A stretch of DNA of 53,433 bases from Branchiostoma floridae. Taxonomy: Eukaryota; Chordata; Leptocardii; Amphioxiformes; Branchiostomatidae. The DNA lies in assembly GCF_000003815.2 (NCBI RefSeq), contig NC_049983.1, positions 4,699,392 through 4,752,824 of the forward strand, read 5' to 3'. The position numbers and the translations under genes were made by a program. Shown here in pieces: positions 1 through 9,686 of this stretch. Positions within the stretch are counted from its first letter, which is position 1. Every line of letters starts with the position of its first letter. Under the pieces are notes generated by a model. The model saw only the letters and a program-made list of their open reading frames with translations. It was not told the DNA's origin and did no database searches.

Positions 1-547
1 TAGCGGAGATTTCGACTGAGAAAGTGAAGTGTATGGTTGGCCCGTTTCACTGTTGTGTTGACATGAGATGACCATTTCAGGTCATTACTGAAAGTGACAC
101 CGAGATACTTGGCTTTCTCTGTCTGTTGGAGTAACTCGCCACACATCTCATACATCCAAGTGAGAGGGTTCTTGTTACGCGTGATGGACATCGTGTTACA
201 CTTCTTAGGGTTGAATTTCATGCCCCAAGTAGTTGCCCAATCCTGTAATGCGATGAGATCTCTCTGCAGGATTACTTGGTCTTCCTGCCCGTGGATCTCT
301 CGATACACAAGACAGTCGTCGGCAAAGAGCCTAGCAGTAGTTCCAGGTGTCAGGCAAGATGGTAAGTCATTTATGAATACCAGGAACAAAATCGGACCGA
401 GGACCGTGCCTTGAGGAACTCCAGAGAGAACACGCGTTGACGGGGAACACTCGCCATCTGCTACCACCCACATGGATCTGTCCTGGAGGAAAGAGCTGAT
501 CCATCGCAGGATGGGACCCTTAATGCCGTAGTGAGCGAGTTTACTGA
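1..547 (-). mobile_element. Non-LTR retrotransposon reverse transcriptase fragment
   Basis: Read on the minus strand, one open frame encodes the core of a LINE-type reverse transcriptase. In order it shows HYGIKG, WISSFLQDRS, the block GVPQGTVLGPILFLVFINDL and the catalytic FADD motif (about 310-325), followed by WGMKFNPKKC and KYLGVTFSNDLKW. These match RT blocks 3 to 7 of CR1/Jockey/RTE-like non-LTR elements. The frame runs intact into the assembly gap on its 5' side and leaves the window on its 3' side, so completeness cannot be judged. No stop codon is seen in this piece. The clade is not assigned. Confidence 0.93.
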
Positions 548-1013
548 NNNNNNNNNNNNNNNNNNNNNNNNNNNNNNNNNNNNNNNNNNNNNNNNNNNNN
601 NNNNNNNNNNNNNNNNNNNNNNNNNNNNNNNNNNNNNNNNNNNNNNNNNNNNNNNNNNNNNNNNNNNNNNNNNNNNNNNNNNNNNNNNNNNNNNNNNNNN
701 NNNNNNNNNNNNNNNNNNNNNNNNNNNNNNNNNNNNNNNNNNNNNNNNNNNNNNNNNNNNNNNNNNNNNNNNNNNNNNNNNNNNNNNNNNNNNNNNNNNN
801 NNNNNNNNNNNNNNNNNNNNNNNNNNNNNNNNNNNNNNNNNNNNNNNNNNNNNNNNNNNNNNNNNNNNNNNNNNNNNNNNNNNNNNNNNNNNNNNNNNNN
901 NNNNNNNNNNNNNNNNNNNNNNNNNNNNNNNNNNNNNNNNNNNNNNNNNNNNNNNNNNNNNNNNNNNNNNNNNNNNNNNNNNNNNNNNNNNNNNNNNNNN
1001 NNNNNNNNNNNNN
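548..1013. other. Assembly gap (466 N)
   Basis: A run of N that interrupts the retrotransposon. Open frames that cross it are artefacts. Confidence 1.
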
Positions 1014-1419
1014 AACTCCAGCTGGGTGCCAGTAGGGTCAGAAATGGGTGGGTGAGAGCAGCGCAAGAGAGTTGATTGAACTATGAAGCGAGATGAAAGA
1101 AATTCAAGAAACATTGAATTTGTCAAAAAAACAGATTTGTTCGTTTATGAATGTAAACAATGTTCAAAGACAATTCAATCTCTACATCTGGATAAGATTT
1201 AACGGATTTTGTTTTCTGAGTGACATATCATTCACTCTACTTCAGCGTTAATAGAATGAACTGACAGAACAAATACATACTAGTACATCTAACTGGAAAG
1301 AAGTTGAACATATCCAAGTCACTAACTCGTAAGGATCGTATGCAAATTTCACTAATAACGTAAGGCAGTTTTGTTCGCATTCAGGAAGGACTTCTGTGCA
1401 TGGGAGAACCGAGGCCTCA
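1014..1419. other. AT-rich intergenic stretch
   Basis: No gene, RNA or repeat recognised. It lies just downstream of the TMC stop codon and may hold its 3' untranslated region. I did not identify a polyadenylation signal with confidence. Confidence 0.5.
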
Positions 1420-1942
1420 TCATCTCTCCCGAAACCTACTGACGAGATGTCTGTTTGCGGCTCTCTCCTTGTCTAGCTCAGTCAGGGCGAGCTTGCCCCT
1501 GGAAGTCTCTCGGGTGAGTCGGACCCGATAGTACGAGATCACGGCGGCCATGATAAGTATGAGAGGAAGGGCTATGATCCCAGAGAACACCACCGCCAGC
1601 GCAGCCTGCAGCCAGGTACCGCCGAGCACCTCGTCCCGGAGGCGATGGAAGGCGCCGATGGGTGGTTCCGTGCCGAACGGGCCGCAGTGCTTCCTCCCGG
1701 CAAGGTTGATGTAGTTCCCATCGGAGACGAGAAAGGACACTGGGAGACAGAGAACAACGAGGGCCGCCGCCAGCAGCCACATGTAGAACTGACTGTTGCC
1801 AGACTCCCTCCAGCGGCGCACAGGAGGCCTGCAGGTCTTGATGACGACGAAGTACAGGGTGAAGAAGCTCAGTACGTTCGACATGACACCGAGCAGAGGT
1901 AGTACCGGGCACGCCAAAGTTCCCACCAGGATCAGTGCTTGT
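1420..1942 (-). CDS. TMC exon 3: C-terminal helices and stop
   Basis: The acceptor is ttcttgcag at 1943-1950, then ACAAGCACTG. It encodes two clear membrane segments (ILVGTLACPVLPLLGVMSNV; MWLLAAALVVLCLPVSFLV) and a third (LAVVFSGIIALPLILIMAAV), with the CRPPVRRWRESGNSQFY loop typical of TMC proteins. It ends SRFRER and TGA at 1422-1420. The terminal part has a coiled, charged character (LTELDKERAANRHL). Confidence 0.88.
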
Positions 1943-4900
1943 CTGCAAGAATGACACAAACGTTATGTAGTCTAACCTTTTATGTATTCAAAGAAAAGGA
2001 CTTTCGTTCTTGCCAGGAGAGTTTGGAGAAGAATTGATGTTACTAAATTTAGTTAAGGAGATTGTCCCCGCGGACGGACTCTTCTGGCCATGTACATTCA
2101 GTACATTTTTGCCGAATACTAGAATCCATATCCCCGTAAAAAAACTGGTAGAGGGTACGTGTCTAATATCAGGACTCCCTCATCATTAGGTGCTTGGTTT
2201 TCCGTGTACCTTATTACATTCCGTCCAGCTATAGTGAATGCTGACTCTTCTTCTTTCAGTAAAAGTGGTCTTTGTTCCTGCAAAATCGTGTCATGTTCAA
2301 ATACGTATGATATCATGCGCTAAGTTTTTGTTTCAATGAAATGTTAGCTCAGTTTCCCCATTATTACATAAAGCAATATTATTGTAGGCTCTTGAAGTAC
2401 GACAATTTATAAAAGTGTAATTTCCTTAAATAATCAATGTATATTTTAATTACTACTGACTTGAAAACGTCTTGGGGTGGGTATAATTTTTGTTAACTTA
2501 TCACAGTTGAGAAGACATAGATGTTTCATTAGCAGTAATTAAGTGCAGACTGTCTCTTGTGCTGACGCCTGGTCTACGAGACCGGAGTTTCTGTGTTTGC
2601 CATTTACGAATTATCTCACAAGGTGTGGCAAGGCTAAGTCATGAATATTACTTGTATGGAGGCCAACATGGCAAGTTTCTTTTTTCCAAAGCACCTGTTT
2701 TATCACGCCACCGTGAAGTTTGGTACCCTGATAGTGTATGTATTTTGTAATCTCCAACCAGATCCACGGTGCGTACTGTATAGTATCAAACTTACCGCAG
2801 CTCCGGTGCCCGTTTGACTCCCTTAGCCGGCTATACTCCCTGGCCATACTATCTTATGGCAACGTATGATCTGCTTGGAGATTATGTATTTTGTCCCTAA
2901 AGCTAAGGGCACAACCCGCCGTACTGCAAATACGTGCTGTCTACGTGCCAAAACGTGGGCAATATTTTGGAATCCGTAAGTGGTATGTGACGCCTCCGTA
3001 CGAACTCGTAGGGAATCCGACAGATTTTGGAGAACGCAGACACGCCGTAGAACTTGACGTGCAGACAAAACTTTGTGTGCCATCGGGATGCGGATTCGCC
3101 CCCCGTACGTGCCAGTACGGGCGACGCGCCTGCCCTGTACAGCCTGAACGTTTTCAGAAATACGTGGCGGACGTGGCCTCCCCAAAAAACGTACGAACAA
3201 ATTGCACGCACGGCGGGTTGTGCCCTTAGCTTAACCTGTGCGTTACGGAGAGGACGACTTTGTGGACACGCAGTTCTGTGCGTATTTCGTCCGTTACCTG
3301 TGCGTTACGGAGAGGACGACCCTGTGCACGCGTAGTTCCTGTCTCCGCCCTGTCCAGTAGAACAGCACCATGTAGTGTAGTACCCTGATAGTGTACGTAT
3401 TTCGTCCGTTACCTGTGCGTTACGGAGAGGACGACCTTGTGCACGCGTAGTTCCTGTCTCCGCCCTGTCCAGTAGAACAGCACCATGTAGTGTAGTACCC
3501 TGATAGTGTACGTATTTCGTCCGTTACCTGTGCGTTACGGAGAGGACGACCTTGTGCACGCGTAGTTCCTGTCTCCGCCCTGTCCAGTAGAACAGCACCA
3601 TGTAGTGCAGCAGCGACACGAGCGAGTTTCCCAGCGTGCCCAGCAGCACCAGCTTGTACAGCTCCTGACCAATCACCGTGCCCGGGCATGTCGTACTCAC
3701 CTCGTCAGACTGGATCACCTTCAACATCACATGAAGGACACACAACTTAGCATGAACGTTACCAAGTTGGTAAAATACATCATGAAGAATGATCTGTTAT
3801 CCAACTCCAACTGGATCACCTTCTAATCACATGAAGGACACACAACATAGCATGAACGTTACCAAGTTGGTAAAATACATCATGAAAAATGAACTGCTAT
3901 CTAACTCCAAGATTGGCCTCACCTGAATAACTCAGTCTACAAGGACACAATAAGTAGGTCGGGAAGGGGCTGTCGTCTTTTGTTGATTTTTGTTTGTTTG
4001 TTTGTTGTGATGTTTTGCCTAATTGTTGTAATTTTAATTTCTAGTAGGCATTTCTTTATGAATTAGACACCTATATCACAGTATTTTTGGTATCATATTT
4101 TCCAAAATTGAACAGACGGTTTGTCCGGCTGTGTGCAGAAAGTTTAAGATATGTTTAAATGTAAAGTTTCTTTGAAAATTGATTGTTTGTAAAAAGTGCA
4201 ACTTTCAAAGATTCCTAATCGATTATGATCAACATCAGCAGATAAAAAAAAAGGAAATTATAACTGTTACAGTTTTCACTTTTTAACAGCTTTTCTATAA
4301 ACTACAAGTTGTATATTGTAAGATGGCTAATTGATATATAGATAGCTATGAGCAGCTCGGCAATATACAACATTGGTACTGAAACGATTTTGATTCGGAT
4401 TAAAGTACATACCTAGTAAAACCTTCCCTTAAAGCAAATGCAATATATGCACACAAATCCTAGTACCATATTACCTCGGTGTAGAGTGAAAAGAGTAGAA
4501 CCACGATATTGGTCAGTCTCAACACGAAGACCCTTCCGATGGTGACGTAGAGTTCGGTTTTGCGGCTGGAGTAGTGTTCAAAGCGTGGTAAAAACAGAAC
4601 CAGAACGGGCACCAGAGAGTTGACGACCATGAAGACAATCGTTATACCAAATGTTTGGACAAAACTCTGCAGAGAAGCCGGCATGTGTGCGGCCAAAACG
4701 TCTAGTGTCTTCTCCTTGTACAAGATGGGGGCTAAAATCATGGCCGACCCACCTCCAATGAGGACCAACGTTAGAAGCCAGGCGAAGAATCGTCGGATAC
4801 AAATCTTGAGTTTGTCCTTGCGTGTACGATTTACAGTCTGTTCCTTATTTTTTGTGTCTGTGAGAAGGTCGCGGAAGGACCCGGCTATTGTCTGGTGTAA

Positions 4901-5902
4901 ATTGTCCACGGCCTCAGGTGACGTCAGCGAATATTCCCATGACGTCATGAGAAGACGACTGAACGCACAGTGAGAGTCGTGGAGCAGACCGTGTCCAGAA
5001 GTGGCCGCGATGGCGCGAAGCACGAGAAACAGCGAACCGAAGTAGCTGAGGAAAATCATGAGGAGATAGGCAAGATCCAGGGGGTATGGGTCTGTGGAAG
5101 TCCCGTAGTTCCCATAGAATATCAGGATTTCTGACATGGCGGCTTTGGCTGTAAACAAACTGTCTACCGTGAAGTCGGAAGTGATGGAAGCAGAGTCGAA
5201 CACAGAGGCCATCGGGATGACAACAAAACAGCACCACATAGCGGACAGGAACAGGTTGAGCAGGAATATCCACCTGATGAAGATGAAAACGGACACCACA
5301 CCAGAACCGAACCTCGCCTTCACCTTCTTTATCTGTGGCAGGAAAACAGGAATCTCTACCCCCTTCGACTTGATGTGACGACACCATGTCGAGACGTTGT
5401 GCCACAGAAGGCGACATGTGCCCATCCTAGCCCGTGGATTGTGCACCAATGCGGGGCGCCTGTGGTCCTCCATTTGGTCCAAGATCCACATGTCCCTGAC
5501 AGGATGCGGGCCCACGTCATCATTGCCAGTCTCAGAGCTGTAGATATCCACTGCCGCCGCCTTCCCTCGTCTGTGGGGCGTGCCTTCACCTCGGTTCAAA
5601 TCCCAGGCAAAACTTCTCGGCAGGGACCGCTGCTCTCGTCGCGCCCCGCCCCCTTCGGTATCGTCAGAGGTACCGTTGGACGTCCAAGATGACAGTAAAT
5701 CCACCTGTACTTCTTTGTTCATGGTTGATTTTGAGTCAGGAGAATATACAGCCGGCTGAGGATGTAAGGCTCGCATCGGTATAGCAGAATCTGAAGTAAG
5801 CGGCGCAGCTAGTGGAGCCACGGGGATGTTATGTTGAGCGGCAGACCTGGAGGATTTACCCTGTGACTGGAACATCGGAGACCTCGTCACTTGTCTGAAC
5901 AT
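1420..5902 (-). CDS. TMC-family (transmembrane channel-like) protein
   Basis: Three exons join in frame on the minus strand: 5902-4475 (phase 0 end), 3718-3528 (phase 2 end) and 1942-1420. Together they give 2142 bases, about 713 aa. TMC proteins are polytopic membrane proteins; some family members form mechanosensory or ion-channel complexes. The first exon carries a long basic cytoplasmic tail, then several hydrophobic helices. The second carries the TMC signature around TVIGQELYKL. The third carries the last helices (QALILVGTLACPVLPLLGV) and a basic C-terminus. The exon 2 to 3 join creates the usual pattern of a short amphipathic stretch followed by Q and a helix. The TMC signature normally reads CWET before the GQE; here it is CPGT. 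The length fits the family (about 700-1000 aa). The subfamily is not decided. Exon 2 could instead begin nine bases later, at 3709. Confidence 0.9.
1943..2897. other. TMC intron 2, 3' part
   Basis: AT-rich intron. No conserved protein, RNA or transposon end was recognised. Short open frames here have no coding character. Confidence 0.6.
2898..3234. mobile_element. Short TIR element with TAA target duplication (PIF/Harbinger-like MITE)
   Basis: The ends are perfect inverted repeats of about 22 bases (AGCTAAGGGCACAACCCGCC at 2901 and its complement ending at 3231). Both are flanked by TAA (2898-2900 and 3232-3234). A 3-base TWA duplication is the signature of PIF/Harbinger transposons. The 331-base interior has no transposase, so it is non-autonomous. 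It sits in the second TMC intron. The superfamily is inferred from the duplication only. Confidence 0.8.
3239..3600. repeat. 115-base tandem repeat copying the 3' end of TMC exon 2
   Basis: Units start at 3301, 3416 and 3531 (spacing exactly 115), with a shorter partial unit at 3239. Each unit contains the last 70 or so bases of TMC exon 2, its splice donor and about 45 bases of intron. Only the copy joined to the rest of the exon (3531 upward) is preceded by real exon sequence; the other two are intronic exon-end duplicates with intact donors. Confidence 0.9.
3528..3718 (-). CDS. TMC exon 2: TMC signature exon
   Basis: It encodes VIQSDEVSTTCPGTVIGQEL and continues through a hydrophobic segment ending near FYWTGRRQELRVHK and SVTH. 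The donor is CACAG|gtaacg, with the last codon split after two bases. The following exon starts with A, restoring AGA (Arg). The acceptor is taken after gttgaag; a second AG nine bases downstream is equally possible. Both ends of this exon are repeated in the flanking introns (separate entries). Confidence 0.85.
3709..3915. repeat. 100-base tandem duplication at the acceptor of TMC exon 2
   Basis: The segment that begins with tggatcacctt at 3711 recurs at 3812, and atgaaggaca at 3731 recurs at 3831. The unit covers the acceptor side of exon 2 and about 90 bases of intron 1. Copies differ by a few substitutions and small indels. Confidence 0.88.
3916..4474. other. TMC intron 1
   Basis: AT-rich intron with no recognisable gene or element beyond short poly-A/T tracts. 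Confidence 0.6.
4475..5902 (-). CDS. TMC exon 1: N-terminal tail and first helices
   Basis: A single 1428-base exon encodes 476 residues from ATG at 5902 to a donor GAG|gtaata at 4475. Residues 1-170 are hydrophilic and rich in S, R and P. Hydrophobic segments follow near residues 200-235 (IFIRWIFLLNLFLSAMWCC), 275-300, 375-400 and 415-440, with an extracellular or cytoplasmic loop rich in K/R (NRTRKDKLKICIRR) between them. TMC genes usually split this half into many exons, so one long exon is unusual and suggests intron loss. Confidence 0.88.
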
Positions 5903-6261
5903 CAGGAACTATATCAAACCACAACCACTTCTCGTGCATGTTGTGTAGACAGCGAGCGTTTTTAACGGGTTTGTAAAATAAAGCTAGTAGAACCCGTTCC
6001 GCGCGTTCTATTCTAGAACAGCGTTCTGTTCGACGTGTTCTTGAGTAACTGCACGTAACATGAAACGCTAAGGGTTCCAGGTCGGAGGAAGGGTGCAGTA
6101 ATTGCCGGAAGTTCGTGTTTGCCTCCCCATGGCTCGTTACAGCTATGCATAGATTTGTTGAATTCCCTGAAAAGCCTGTGGGTTGTATTATTTGTGTGCG
6201 TGGAGCAGTTTGTCGGCCAGTGAAGCCTAATTTGTATTAGCCCGCGTCAACCGTAATGCGT
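5903..6261 (-). promoter_or_regulatory. Upstream region of the TMC gene
   Basis: The 5' flank of the TMC start codon. Between about 5990 and 6041 there is a cluster of GTTC/GAAC half-sites, including TTCTAGAA, spaced 5-10 bases apart. No TATA box or start site could be fixed. The promoter role is inferred from position only. Confidence 0.35.
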
Positions 6262-6848
6262 TGAGTGAGTGAGTGAGTGAGTGAGTGAGTGAGTGAGTGA
6301 GTGAGTGACAGTGAGTGAGTGAGTGAGTGAGTGAGTGAGTGAGTGAGTGAGTGAGTGAGTGACAGTGAGTGAGTGAGAGGATGGGTGGTGGGTGAGTGGG
6401 TGAGTGAGAGAGTGAGTGAGTGAGTGAGTGACAGTGAGTGAGTGAGAGGATGGGTGGTGGGTTGGTGAGTGGGTGAGTGAGAGAGTGAGTGAGTGAGTGA
6501 GTGAGTGAGTGAGTGACAGTGAGTGAGTGAGAGGATGGGTGGTGGGTGAGTGAGAGAGTGAGTGAGTGAGTGACAGTGAGTGAGTGAGTGAGAGGATGGG
6601 TGGTGGGTTGGTGAGTGGGTGAGAGAGAGTGAGTGAGTGAGTGAGTGAGTGAGTGAGTGACAGTGAGTGAGTGAGTGAGTGAGAGTGAGTGACAGTGAGT
6701 GAGTGAGAGGATGGGTGGGTGGGTTGGTGAGTGAGTGAGTGGTTGGTGAGTGAGTGAGTGAGTGAGTGAGTGAGAGAGTGAGTGAGTGAGTGAGTGACAG
6801 TGAGTGAGTGAGAGGATGGGTGGGTGGGTTGTTGAGTGAGTGAGTGAG
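6262..6848. repeat. GTGA-based minisatellite (about 590 bases)
   Basis: Long runs of (GTGA)n are interrupted by a recurring module of GTGACAGTGA and GAGGATGGGTGGTGGG. This forms a higher-order unit that recurs about seven times. The minus strand reads as an uninterrupted Thr-His-Ser-Leu polymer; that frame is a by-product of the repeat, not a gene. Confidence 0.97.
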
Positions 6849-7694
6849 CGTTTTTTGTGTCAAATACTTTTAGCTTGGTGCCCAGACAATGTAATTTGAC
6901 TGTTGCATGTGTTGCACGTGTCGGTACTGAGACAATGTCGGCAGAAACCCCGTGTGGTTTATCCGGTGCACTGTTGTGGCTGTGGCAAATGTGGCTTTTT
7001 AGGCCTTATATGCAGTGGGTTTATCTACTGTAGCTTGGGCACAACATTGGAGATCGAATCCCAACCCTTTCCTTACACTGCATTTTTACGTCCCCAATCG
7101 CAGTCAAGTACCTAATGTTTCCGAAAGGCACAAGATCGGATCAAATTTTCAACGACCACTGTCACCTTTTTGAGGATGAAAACTGATTTCCAATCACTTT
7201 AGAACTTAAACTTGCTAGAGTTACAGACACGTGATCTTAAGTTCATAACGCCTACTGTCTCTAAAGAAAGACGTGCAGCGAATGTAGCTAGCCGCACACG
7301 TTGAGCTGAAGCATTCAATGTGACCTCAGTGGTGCACAGTGACACATACGAGGGACAGACGGAGGTAGTCCAATATCCTTCTTGACATTTATGATTCATC
7401 AAATTAAAGTGTCGGACGTGCATTAAATGAATAAAACGTCAGGATTTGCTGCATGACTATCAAACGTCAAGTGGATATCCGGAACTTCTTACCGACCATT
7501 GGATGGCGGCAGGTCGGACCACCAAGGTCAATACTCCAATAAAAGGCGCTGGACTCTCCTGAAGACGGCAGTTTTCGCCGCCTGTTAGAGCGACGCCTTT
7601 CTTCCTCGGAGCGACATCTAGAAAGGTACAGTATCATTCCAACAAACCTTACATGCACTGTTCGTTGCTAATCATTCATACGTTGACGTTAATG
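6849..7694. other. Intergenic stretch, no gene recognised
   Basis: No homologous protein, RNA or transposon end was seen. Short open frames on both strands lack coding features. Confidence 0.5.
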
Positions 7695-7870
7695 TGACAC
7701 AGCGGTTGGGGCGTTGGTCTCAGAAGCAATAGGTCCTTTGTTTGATACTCACCATGTTCAGACGTTGTGTCTTTGGGAACAGCTTTTTACACGATATATT
7801 TGCACCCACAATGACGTGGAGTAAGGTCCACCGGGCCTTTCGGCTAATCTGTCAGAAGTTAAGTGTGGAA
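7695..7870 (+). mobile_element. Diverged tRNA-derived SINE copy
   Basis: It shows an A-box-like start (agcggttggggcgttggtct) and a B-box-like stretch (tttgatactcac). It continues as in the copies at 16030 and 45140 (tctttgggaacag, then a segment before 'cacc'). It is strongly diverged, so boundaries are approximate. Confidence 0.55.
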
Positions 7871-8816
7871 AAACACGCGCACGAATTTGGTGGGCCATAG
7901 ATTTAATACACATCTGTACTTGCCACCAGGAGCCGCCGTATTTCTTTACTCATTTGCTACCTTTTATATAGCCGTATATAGAGCAAAAGGCGTCTAATTA
8001 GGCCTTAGCTACAAAGAAGACTATACTTGCTTGGTTGACGAACTCAACTTTCACATCGCAAAACAACCCTTCGCATGGAGGGCTCGCCCGACTAGTCTTC
8101 CAACTACAGAAGGCCATCTTTAAAACAATATCTATACGCCGTTATTCTGTCGATCCAATTCTCAGAGATTGATTTAATGTGGTGTCATGTAGTCGTCGAG
8201 GTTCGGCCGTATGTATTGATCACCAGAAGGTTGTTGCATTTAGAAATCGCCGAGACTCGAGCGTGAATAAGAAACCTTACCGTCACATTGGATTAAGCTC
8301 GATTACCTGCAAACGGACTCTAGAAATATAGCACGATGACCGATACAACACCGACGTATTCCTGCTATCCTCACATTGCACAAAAATAGATGTTTTCACG
8401 ATAAGCGCGCGATTTTTAGTGATCGTCGACGATTTTAGGAGTCGCCCGATGCTCGCTGTGCACCGAAACGTCTTCTGAACATCAGCGACTAGTCGCCGGT
8501 GATCTGTGGGTTCGCAAGAGCTTTGAGGTGTCGGGCGAGTAGAGATCGCCTTTATCATCGGTCGCAAATCGGACGGCGTACGCCCGTCGGTCAGAAGAGT
8601 TTCGCCAGAGTCCCGTTTGTTCGAAAATGTAGTATAGACTTTCTTTGACCTAGCGAGTAATTCTGACATTGTTGCTCCGGTGGCGATCATTTCTATTCTG
8701 CCCTTGTGGTCCATCAATAGTCTGGAAAGGTCACCTCGTCCGCATGCAAGTTCTTCTTCTGCAAGAGAAGGCTCATTATCATAGATGTGATCTTATGCGT
8801 TCACCTCCTCTACCGA
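7871..8816. other. Intergenic stretch with an unsupported 144-codon frame
   Basis: A minus-strand frame at 8283-8717 has no recognisable domain, signal peptide or splice context. I treat it as chance. No RNA or transposon end recognised. Confidence 0.45.
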
Positions 8817-9140
8817 ATTTCAGGTTATTTAGTTGGAAAAACACGGTACAGGAGCCAAAAATTTACCTTTTTTTGAAAAAATCACAAAATTCAGCATTTT
8901 GTTGTACTGCATGACAAATGTGTTATTGTATACATGTGCGCATATGTCCAGGGCATTCCTATACCAAACTTCAGGTCATCTAATTGTTTTTAGTTGTAAA
9001 ACCAGAGTACAGGAGCCAAAAATGTACTTTTTTGTTATAAACATGGCAAAAATCACAAAATTCAGCATTTTGTTGTACTGTACGCCAATCGTGTTATTAA
9101 ATCTATATGTGCGTATATGTCCAGGGCATTCCTAAAAAGG
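8817..9140. repeat. Pair of about 165-base direct repeats
   Basis: The stretch with aggagccaaaaat, cacaaaattcagcattttgt and tatgtccagggcattcct occurs twice (about 8817-8965 and 8975-9137). The copies are diverged by substitutions and small indels. Confidence 0.85.
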
Positions 9141-9370
9141 TCTGTTAGACGAGACTAAGGCCTTTCTTTGGTGAAAATCCGCCATTCAAAAAAATGGCCG
9201 TTGCCATGGCAACCGGTGACCGCAGATCTAAAACTTCTCCATTTTTGTAAGTTTGGAGCAAGGCCCTACCACCACACAAAATTTGAGGAAAATCGATTAT
9301 GGCCACCCTACTTGGTTTTTACATTTTAAAAGTGTGACAGAGCTTCCAAATGTATATTGTATTCACATAG
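9141..9370. promoter_or_regulatory. Immediate upstream region of the Reeler-GH1 gene
   Basis: This stretch precedes the start codon at 9371. The bases just before the ATG (ttcacatag) resemble a splice acceptor, so the coding exon may follow a 5' untranslated exon farther upstream. No TATA box or initiator could be assigned. Confidence 0.35.
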
Positions 9371-9594
9371 ATGAAGTGGCTTGTTCTGCTTGTCTTCCTG
9401 TCCTGGCCGGCCGGACTGTGCTCCGCCACCAGCGTCTGTTGGCTGTTCGGAGCGCCTGAGTCAGCCTGTGTGGACATAGAGCCTGACGCCTGGAGCGGCC
9501 CTCAGGACACCCCGAGCCCCTACAGCATACAGCTCACCTACGACAAGGACAGTCACAACTTCAATGGTTAGCGACAAGTTTTGGAATGGAGATA

Positions 9595-9686
<92 letters not shown>

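Noticed and set aside
461-1126. Long frames on both strands across 548-1013
   Set aside because: They consist mostly of gap; the real coding signal is the reverse transcriptase frame on the minus strand.
6237-6863. 208-codon minus-strand frame rich in Thr-His-Ser-Leu
   Set aside because: It is only the translation of the GTGA minisatellite.
8283-8717. 144-codon minus-strand frame
   Set aside because: No domain, codon or splice support.
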